From an uncultured Propionibacteriaceae bacterium (GTDB lineage Bacteria > Actinomycetota > Actinomycetes > Propionibacteriales > Propionibacteriaceae), in contig CAMCJC010000175.1 of assembly GCA_945875065.1 (NCBI GenBank), forward strand, positions 1 through 6,032: 6,032 nt of DNA, in the 5' to 3' direction. Of the stretch, positions 1 to 4,977 are shown one piece after another; within the stretch, counting starts at the first letter, position 1, and each line of letters opens with the position of its first letter. The notes beneath the pieces are model-generated. The model saw only the letters and a program-made list of their open reading frames with translations. It was not told the origin of the DNA and ran no database searches. Both the position numbers and the translations under genes were made by a program.

Positions 1-2
1 TG

Positions 3-1346
3 GCCAACCCCGTCCTGGCCGCCCGCGCCTCCGACATCCGCGACGTCGGCCTCCGCGTCCTCGGCGAGCTAACCGGCAACCATCCCGCCGAGCGCGAGAT
101 TCCAGCCGGCTCGGTTCTGATCGCCAAGGATCTGACCGCCTCCGACACCGCCGTGCTGGACAGTGAAAAGGTGGCGGCGATCGTCCTGACCGAGGGCGGC
201 GCGACCTCCCACAGCTCGATCCTTGCCCAATCACTAGGCATTCCAGCGGTCGTAGGGGTCGAGTCCCGCGCCCTTGACCTGTCAGACGGCACCGAGGTCG
301 TCGTCGACGCGACATCTGGCGAGGTCCGAATCAACCTCGACCAGGAGACCCTAGACGGTGTCAAGGAGCAGCTGGCGGCCCAGGCCGAGCGACAGCGCCG
401 CAACCTCGAGGCCGCCGGCGAGCCCGCCGTCACCACCGACGGGCACCGCGTGGAGGTCGTCTGCAACATCGGCAGCCTCGACGACGCCCGCCGCGGCATG
501 GAGCGCGGCGCCGAGGGAGTCGGCCTTCTGAGATCGGAGTTCGTGTTCATGAACCGGGCGACCGCCCCCACCGAGGACGAGCAGGCCGACCTTTACCGGG
601 CCGTCGCTGAGGCCGTCGGTGAGGGGAACCGGCTCATCATCCGCACGCTCGATATCGGCGGGGACAAGCCGCTGCCCTACCTGCCGCTCGCCAAGGAGGA
701 CAACCCGTTCCTCGGCCAGCGCGGCATCCGCGTCGGCCTGGAGTACAAGGAGAGCGTTTTGCGCCCGCAGCTCCGCGCGATCCTCAAGGCCGCGAAGGAC
801 TCGCCCGCGAGCATCCACGTCATGTTCCCGATGATCGCGACGATCGACGAGTTCCGCGGGGCGAAGGCCATCCTCGAAGAAGAGCGCGCCGCTCTCGATG
901 CGCCCAAGGTCCCCGTCGGCATCATGGTCGAGGTCCCGGCCGTCGCGATGATGGCCGAGCAGTTCGCCCGCGAGGCCGACTTCTTCAGCATCGGCACCAA
1001 CGACCTGACCCAGTACACGATGGCGATGGACCGCGGCCACCCCAAGCTAGCGCCCCACATCGACGCCCTCAATCCCGGCGTCCTAGCCCTGATCCGCGCC
1101 ACGGTTCAGGGCGCTCACACCCACGACACCTGGGTCGGCGTCTGCGGCGCCCTCGCCTCCGACCCGCGTGCCATCCCGATCCTGCTCGGGCTAGGCGTAG
1201 ACGAACTCAGCGCCGTCATCTCGTCGGTCGCCGACGTCAAGGCCGCTGTCCGCGAAGTCGACCGCGCCGCCGCCGAGCAGCTCGCCGACCGCGCCACCTC
1301 GGCCGACGATGCCCACGCCGTCCGCGCCCTGATCACCAACGAGTAA
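3..1346 (+). CDS. ptsI: PTS enzyme I (PEP-protein phosphotransferase), 5' truncated by window edge
   Basis: Enzyme I starts the PTS relay in the cytoplasm: it takes phosphate from phosphoenolpyruvate onto a histidine and passes it to HPr. The open frame runs from base 3 to the TAA at 1344-1346 (447 residues). About 120 N-terminal residues, including most of the HPr-binding domain, lie outside the window, judged against the roughly 575-residue family. Visible in order: the phospho-histidine segment GGATSHSSILAQ with the active His at 210-212; PEP-binding segments LLRSEFVFM, RTLDIGGDKPLPYL and NPFLGQRGIR; the second PEP-utiliser signature SIGTNDLTQYTMAMDRG; and the catalytic cysteine in GVCGALASDP at 1143-1145. 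All key residues are present, so it looks active. The GTG at 153 is internal, because similarity continues upstream of it. Only 18 bases separate it from the permease gene, so the two are probably cotranscribed. Whether it is the cell's only enzyme I or a locus-specific copy cannot be seen. Confidence 0.96.
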   Translation, partial: ANPVLAARASDIRDVGLRVLGELTGNHPAEREIPAGSVLIAKDLTASDTAVLDSEKVAAIVLTEGGATSHSSILAQSLGIPAVVGVESRALDLSDGTEVVVDATSGEVRINLDQETLDGVKEQLAAQAERQRRNLEAAGEPAVTTDGHRVEVVCNIGSLDDARRGMERGAEGVGLLRSEFVFMNRATAPTEDEQADLYRAVAEAVGEGNRLIIRTLDIGGDKPLPYLPLAKEDNPFLGQRGIRVGLEYKESVLRPQLRAILKAAKDSPASIHVMFPMIATIDEFRGAKAILEEERAALDAPKVPVGIMVEVPAVAMMAEQFAREADFFSIGTNDLTQYTMAMDRGHPKLAPHIDALNPGVLALIRATVQGAHTHDTWVGVCGALASDPRAIPILLGLGVDELSAVISSVADVKAAVREVDRAAAEQLADRATSADDAHAVRALITNE

Positions 1347-1364
1347 CGGAAAGTAGGCTCAGCG

Positions 1365-3257
1365 ATGACAACGACGTCCACCGAAGCCGCCCCCCGCAAG
1401 GGCATGGGCTTCTTCGCGTTTCTCCAGCAGCTTGGCAAGTCGCTGATGCTGCCGGTGGCGATCCTGCCGGCAGCCGGCATCCTCCTCGGCGTCGGCGGCG
1501 CCGTCCTAAGCGGCGCCAAGCAGAACGGCTGGGAGCTGCCCGGCGCGCTCCGCGTCTTCCTCGAGGTCTTGTCGGCCTCCGGAAACCCGATGTTCGCCGC
1601 GATGCCGCTGCTGTTCGCCATCGGCGTCGCCCTCGGCATGACCAAGAACGACGGCGTCTCCGCCTTGGCCGCGACCGTCGGCGTCCTCGTCATGACGACG
1701 ACGATGGGGGTGGTCGGCAAGGAGACCGGCCAGATCATCCCCCTAGACCCGAGCATTCCCGCCAATCAGCAGACCGCCCCATTCTCGTTCCTGGGCATCG
1801 AGACGATCTCGACCGGGGTATTCGGCGGCATCATCATGGGCGTGGTAGCCGGCTACCTGTTCAACAAGTTCTACCGGATCCAGCTGCCGCCATACCTCGG
1901 ATTCTTCGCCGGCAAGCGCTTCGTGCCGATCGTGACGTCGTTCGCGGCCGTATTCATCGGCATCGCGCTCTCGTTCATCTGGCCGCCGATCGGTAACGCG
2001 ATCAAGGCGTTCGGTGACTGGGCCTCCGGCGCCGCGACCCCCGTCGCCGTGTTCATCTACGGTGCCGTCGAGCGCGGCTTGCTGCCCGTCGGCCTCCACC
2101 ACATCTGGAACGCGCCGTTCTACTACGAGGTCGGAACTTGCGTCGATCCCGCCACCGGGGCCACTCTCCACGGTTGGACGACCTGCTTCTTCTCGGGGGT
2201 CCCGGAGCTGGGCCACCTCGGCGGCGGCTACCTGTTCAAGATGTTCGGCCTGCCCGCGGCGGCCCTCGCGATCTGGCGCACCGCCCGCCCCGAGAACCGC
2301 ACCGCCATCGGCTCGATCATGGTCTCCGCGGCTTTGACGTCGTTCCTGACCGGCATCACCGAGCCCATCGAGTTCGCGTTCCTGTTCGTAGCGCCGCTAC
2401 TGTACATCGCGCACGTGTTCATCGCCGGCTCCGCGTTCGCCATCATGGATCTCCTCGGGGGCCGGCTCGGCCACACCTTCTCCCACGGCTTCATCGACTA
2501 CGTGCTGTTCTATCCGATGGCGAACAAGCCGTGGCTGGTGCTGATCCTCGGACCGATCTATGCCCTGATCTACTACGCCGTCTTCCACTTCCTGATCGTC
2601 AAACTCAACCTGCGAACCCCTGGCCGGGAGAAGGAGGAAAAGCCCGCGACCAGCGGCTCGACGACGGCGAGCCTGGCCGATCCACGCGACGACTTCGCCC
2701 TGAGGCTGGTCTTGGCGTTCGGCGGCCGCGCCAACATTGAGGCCCTCGACGCTTGCATCACCCGCCTGCGCGTGACCGTCAAGGACAAGGCGATCGTCGA
2801 CGAGGCGCGCCTGACCGAACTCGGGGCCCACGGCGTCGTCGTGGTCGGCAACAGCATGCAGGCGATCTTCGGGACTCGCTCGGAGAACCTCAAGACCGAC
2901 ATGGAGGACTACCTCGCCAACCGTGCCGGGCCTGAGGCGGACCAGGCGCCGGCGGAAGTCCCGAAGCCGGTAGCGAGTCAGGCGAGCCAGCTCGTCGTCG
3001 AGGAGGCGGACGCCAACCGCGCCGACGCCCTGCTCGACGCCCTAGGCGGGCCCGATAACGTGACCGGTCTCGACTGTTTCGCCAAGACCAGGCTGCGGGC
3101 CGCCGTCGCGGACCGGTCGAAGGTCGACGAGGACGCCCTCCGCGACGCTGGTGCCGGCGCGATCCTATGGCCCGATGACGAGCACGTCGTCCTGCTCGTT
3201 GGGCCGCGGGCCGAGCCTTGCGCCGACGTCCTGACCAGGATCGCCGAGCTGGCCTAG
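1365..3257 (+). CDS. ptsG: PtsG-like glucose-family PTS permease, EIIC-EIIB plus a second degenerate EIIB-like domain
   Basis: This membrane permease imports a sugar and phosphorylates it during passage. It has 630 residues. The EIIC domain covers about residues 15-425 with many hydrophobic segments. It shows the glucose-family marks GKSLMLPVAILP, GLHHIWN (243-249), GITEPIEF (330-337) and the linker TPGRE (418-422). The wording is closer to E. coli PtsG than NagE, for example FAIGVALGMTKNDGVSALAA and YLGFFAGKRFVPI. EIIB covers about 440-518 with phospho-Cys464 in DACITRLR. A linker rich in Ala, Glu and Pro (about 520-550) leads to a second EIIB-like unit (552-630) reading LDCFAKTRLR. There the residue aligned with the active Cys is Ala573, while Cys571 sits two residues earlier, so this copy may be inactive. 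PtsG itself ends after one EIIB, near 477 residues. There is no EIIA domain. The ATG at 1365 was chosen for its position just after enzyme I and a weak GGAAAG at 1348-1353. Glucose-like specificity is inferred; an anhydro-polyol is possible given the neighbours. Confidence 0.93.
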   Translation: MTTTSTEAAPRKGMGFFAFLQQLGKSLMLPVAILPAAGILLGVGGAVLSGAKQNGWELPGALRVFLEVLSASGNPMFAAMPLLFAIGVALGMTKNDGVSALAATVGVLVMTTTMGVVGKETGQIIPLDPSIPANQQTAPFSFLGIETISTGVFGGIIMGVVAGYLFNKFYRIQLPPYLGFFAGKRFVPIVTSFAAVFIGIALSFIWPPIGNAIKAFGDWASGAATPVAVFIYGAVERGLLPVGLHHIWNAPFYYEVGTCVDPATGATLHGWTTCFFSGVPELGHLGGGYLFKMFGLPAAALAIWRTARPENRTAIGSIMVSAALTSFLTGITEPIEFAFLFVAPLLYIAHVFIAGSAFAIMDLLGGRLGHTFSHGFIDYVLFYPMANKPWLVLILGPIYALIYYAVFHFLIVKLNLRTPGREKEEKPATSGSTTASLADPRDDFALRLVLAFGGRANIEALDACITRLRVTVKDKAIVDEARLTELGAHGVVVVGNSMQAIFGTRSENLKTDMEDYLANRAGPEADQAPAEVPKPVASQASQLVVEEADANRADALLDALGGPDNVTGLDCFAKTRLRAAVADRSKVDEDALRDAGAGAILWPDDEHVVLLVGPRAEPCADVLTRIAELA

Positions 3258-4021
3258 ACTTCGACGATCTCCACCTTCGCCTCGTCGAAGTGCCGCTGAT
3301 AGGGCGCTTCGACGGGGCCGTTGGTGACGACCCGCGCGACCTCGTCCGTCGCGAACAGCTGCACGGCACCCCGGGTGCCGAACTTCGCGGATTCGGTCAG
3401 CACCGTCACCTCCCTGGCGCTCGTAGCCAGGAGCCGGACCGCTTCGGCGCGCATGACGTCGCGGGCCGTGAAACCGGTCTCGGCCAGGAAGCCGTCGACG
3501 CCGACGAACAGCTTATCGACGAAGAGCTTCTCGGTCATCGCCCGCAGCAGCGGCCCGACGCACACCTGGGATTCGCTCTGGTAGGCACCGCCGAGCAGGA
3601 TGACGTCGGGGCTAGGGGCCTTGCGAACGAAGCCGGCGATGAAGGCGGAGTTGGTGATGATCGTGACTCCGCGCCGGTTGGTGCACAGCTCCTCGGCGAG
3701 TAGCGCGCACGACGACCCCGATTCAATCATCACCGTCTCGCCATCGGCGACGGTGCTGGCGGCGGCCAGCGCGATCTCCCGCTTGACCGGGTAGTTCACC
3801 GCGAGCCGGGTGCGCATGTCGTCGCTGGAACCGACGACGGCGAACCCGTGTTCGCGTCGCAGCAGGCCTTGGGCTTCGAGCTCGTTGAGGTCCTTGCGGA
3901 CTGTGACCTGGGAGACGCCGAAGTCGGCCGCCAGCTGTGCGACCTCGATCCGGCCGACGTCCATCACCGCCTCCAGGAGGAGGTGTTTCCGCTCGCTCTT
4001 CGGCGACGCATCAGCGGACAT
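3254..4021 (-). CDS. DeoR-family (YciT-like) transcriptional repressor, leftward copy
   Basis: This is a 255-residue DNA-binding regulator of the DeoR family, members of which usually repress sugar genes until they bind a sugar phosphate. An N-terminal helix-turn-helix lies at about residues 27-48, in VAQLAADFGVSQVTVRKDLNEL, followed by LLRREHGFAV. The C-terminal effector domain shows GETVMIESGSSCALLAEEL, TNSAFIA, ILLGGAYQSESQ, FVDKLFVGVDG and TESAKFG. From memory the wording matches E. coli YciT (RRAHGFAV, ENGSSNALLARTL, GFTGRDMMR) better than other DeoR members. The ATG at 4021-4019 is preferred, with GAGG a few bases upstream; a TTG start at 4030 would add three residues. The stop codon overlaps that of the permease gene by four bases, tail to tail. 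It is divergent from, and roughly half identical by eye to, the repressor at 4200-4964. Likely targets are its own promoter, the divergent operon and possibly the PTS genes, none of which is proven here. Confidence 0.93.
   Translation of the reverse strand: MSADASPKSERKHLLLEAVMDVGRIEVAQLAADFGVSQVTVRKDLNELEAQGLLRREHGFAVVGSSDDMRTRLAVNYPVKREIALAAASTVADGETVMIESGSSCALLAEELCTNRRGVTIITNSAFIAGFVRKAPSPDVILLGGAYQSESQVCVGPLLRAMTEKLFVDKLFVGVDGFLAETGFTARDVMRAEAVRLLATSAREVTVLTESAKFGTRGAVQLFATDEVARVVTNGPVEAPYQRHFDEAKVEIVEV
3258..3291. terminator. Candidate bidirectional terminator stem at the convergent gene ends
   Basis: A perfect 10-bp inverted repeat, ACTTCGACGA at 3258-3267 and TCGTCGAAGT at 3282-3291, encloses a 14-base loop. 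It begins on the base after the permease stop codon and lies within the last codons of the leftward DeoR gene. The position suits transcript-end formation for the permease operon, and perhaps for both strands. No T-run follows on either side, so it does not meet the classic intrinsic terminator definition. It could instead slow polymerase or protect the 3' end of the RNA. The role is inferred from position and symmetry only. Confidence 0.4.
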
Positions 4022-4070
4022 GGACCTCAACTTTCGAATGATGGCGACGGCTCAACCTTAAACCGTGGCT

Positions 4071-4084
4071 GACCCGAACGGGTC
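4071..4084. promoter_or_regulatory. 14-bp palindrome, candidate operator for the leftward repressor gene
   Basis: GACCCGAACGGGTC is a perfect inverted repeat with 6-base arms and a 2-base spacer. It lies about 50 bases upstream of the leftward ATG. The only visible -10-like element for that gene is ACCTTA at 4055-4060 (TAAGGT on the minus strand). The palindrome covers where its -35 box would fall, and no good -35 sequence is seen there. The sequence differs from the palindrome at 4121-4138, so a different regulator may read it. Its role is inferred. Confidence 0.4.
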
Positions 4085-4099
4085 CATTCGCGCCAATTG

Positions 4100-4106
4100 G
4101 GTTTCA
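4100..4106 (+). promoter_or_regulatory. Extra GGTTTCA half-site upstream of the main palindrome
   Basis: GGTTTCA here exactly repeats seven bases of the left arm of the palindrome at 4121-4138. It lies 22 bases upstream in the same orientation, close to two helical turns. With the two palindrome arms this makes three copies of one 7-mer within 38 bases. That fits an accessory repressor-binding half-site, but no partner arm is visible beside it. Confidence 0.35.
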
Positions 4107-4120
4107 GAAGGAGAAGTTTG

Positions 4121-4138
4121 AGGTTTCACTTGAAACCT
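4121..4138. promoter_or_regulatory. 18-bp perfect palindrome, likely repressor operator
   Basis: AGGTTTCACTTGAAACCT is a perfect inverted repeat with 8-base arms around a 2-base spacer. It lies between two divergent DeoR-family genes, 62 bases before the rightward ATG. Its right arm contains the -35 hexamer TTGAAA of the predicted rightward promoter, so a bound protein would block RNA polymerase. Position and symmetry make an operator for one or both local DeoR proteins the simplest reading. Which protein binds cannot be told from sequence. Confidence 0.65.
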
Positions 4139-4158
4139 ATGCCCGTGTCATCTAACCT
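4130..4158 (+). promoter_or_regulatory. Predicted promoter of the rightward regulator and glycyl radical enzyme operon
   Basis: TTGAAA at 4130-4135 and TAACCT at 4153-4158 are separated by exactly 17 bases. The -10 box fits the relaxed TANNNT pattern common in high-GC actinobacteria. Transcription would begin near 4165, giving a leader of about 35 bases. The -35 box lies inside the palindrome at 4121-4138, so the operon is probably repressed and self-regulated. The promoter is predicted by eye and the start site is not known. Confidence 0.55.
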
Positions 4159-4185
4159 CGAGGCAAGGGCACCGTGGCTTCCATT

Positions 4186-4192
4186 GAGAGGG
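4186..4192 (+). promoter_or_regulatory. Ribosome binding site of the rightward DeoR gene
   Basis: GAGAGGG, purine-rich, ends seven bases before the ATG at 4200. This supports that ATG over the in-frame alternatives further downstream. Confidence 0.6.
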
Positions 4193-4199
4193 AAACAGC

Positions 4200-4964
4200 A
4201 TGTCCGAGACGCAGAACCGCATCCTCGAGTACGTCATGGACAATCAGCGCGCCGACGTGTCCGAGCTTGCCGCGATGCTGGCGGTTTCCCAGGTGACGAT
4301 CCGCAAGAACCTGGACCGCCTCGAGCGCGACGGCCTCCTGCGTCGCGAACACGGTTACGCCGTCGCGGCGTCCGAGGACAACATGCTCTCGCGTCTCGCG
4401 CTGCACCACGACATCAAGCGACGCATCGCCCGTCGCGCTGCGGAGAGCGTCGAGGACGGCGAGACCGTGATGATCGAGTCCGGGTCGTCGTGCGCGCTGC
4501 TGGCCCGGACGCTGTTCGAGTCGCAGCGGGGCGTCAGAGTCGTCACCAACTCCGCTTTCATCGCCGACTACACCCGCCGTATTCCCGGCGCTCAGTGCAT
4601 GCTGCTCGGCGGCAATTACCAGGTCGACTCGCAGGTGTGCGTCGGCCCGCTCGCGGTCGCCGCGGCCGCGAGTTTCTTCGTCGACAAGCTGTTCATCGGC
4701 GTCGACGGCTACACCGAAGAGTCCGGGTTCACCGCGAAGAACCTGGAGCGCGCCGAGATGGTGCGTGCCATGGCCCGGCAGGCCGAGAAGGTAGTCGTGG
4801 TCACCGAGTCCTTGAAGTTCCCGCGGCTGGGCTCGGTCCGGCTGCTCGAGGCGGCCGAGGTGGACAGTGTCTATACCGACGACCGCTTACCCAAACTGTT
4901 TCAAACCCAGCTTTCTTCCAGCGGTGTGACCGTCGTCAAGGTGCCCGCCGACAACCCGAAGTAA
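4200..4964 (+). CDS. DeoR-family (YciT-like) transcriptional repressor, rightward copy
   Basis: This 254-residue DeoR-family regulator is a close paralogue of the one encoded leftward at 3254-4021. The helix-turn-helix is at about residues 20-41, in VSELAAMLAVSQVTIRKNLDRL, followed by LLRREHGYAV. The effector domain holds GETVMIESGSSCALLA (87-102), TNSAFIA (116-122), LLGGNYQVDSQ (from 135), FVDKLFIGVDG (160-170) and VTESLKF (201-207). These segments are conserved nearly word for word in the paralogue and, from memory, in E. coli YciT. Family members usually sense sugar phosphates. It is the first gene of an operon: the glycyl radical enzyme starts 13 bases after its stop. The palindrome over its promoter suggests self-repression plus control of that enzyme. 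An oddity is a low-GC run of unusual codons near the 3' end (4887-4919), including a TTA leucine codon at 4887-4889. Confidence 0.94.
   Translation: MSETQNRILEYVMDNQRADVSELAAMLAVSQVTIRKNLDRLERDGLLRREHGYAVAASEDNMLSRLALHHDIKRRIARRAAESVEDGETVMIESGSSCALLARTLFESQRGVRVVTNSAFIADYTRRIPGAQCMLLGGNYQVDSQVCVGPLAVAAAASFFVDKLFIGVDGYTEESGFTAKNLERAEMVRAMARQAEKVVVVTESLKFPRLGSVRLLEAAEVDSVYTDDRLPKLFQTQLSSSGVTVVKVPADNPK
4893..4909. promoter_or_regulatory. Possible internal operator-like element ahead of the glycyl radical enzyme gene
   Basis: Inside the 3' end of the rightward DeoR gene, AAACTGTTTCAAACCC contains two overlapping small palindromes, AAAC-T-GTTT and GTTT-C-AAAC. The GTTTCA and AAACC elements resemble the arms of the main palindrome at 4121-4138. 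It lies about 70 bases before the enzyme's ATG, in an AT-rich patch that breaks the gene's codon pattern. A second regulator site or internal promoter is possible. The evidence is composition and partial similarity only. Confidence 0.25.
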
Positions 4965-4967
4965 CCC

Positions 4968-4973
4968 AAGGAG
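4968..4973 (+). promoter_or_regulatory. Ribosome binding site of the glycyl radical enzyme gene
   Basis: AAGGAG, a near-perfect Shine-Dalgarno sequence, lies four bases before the ATG at 4978. It fixes that start over the later in-frame ATG at 5038. It is the strongest ribosome binding site in the window, consistent with high production of a catabolic enzyme compared with its regulator. Confidence 0.8.
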
Positions 4974-4977
4974 AGCC

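Noticed and set aside
351..1040. 229-residue open frame on the minus strand within enzyme I
   Set aside because: It is antisense to a gene with clear catalytic motifs. Its translation is rich in Arg, Asp, Gly and Ala with no recognisable motif, as expected of a shadow frame in high-GC DNA.
153..1346. A complete 397-residue gene beginning at the GTG at 153
   Set aside because: Enzyme I similarity continues in frame back to base 3 (VLIAKDLTASDTAVL), so this codon is internal and the gene is cut by the window edge.
1365..3257. Naming the permease NagE (N-acetylglucosamine-specific)
   Set aside because: Segments around FAIGVALGMTKNDG, GLHHIWN and the EIIB region follow PtsG as I remember it. 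NagE reads differently (for example GLHQVLN).
4887..4889. The TTA codon as a Streptomyces bldA-type developmental switch
   Set aside because: One TTA in an AT-rich patch is not enough. Nothing else suggests a Streptomyces-like host, and the patch has a simpler DNA-level explanation.
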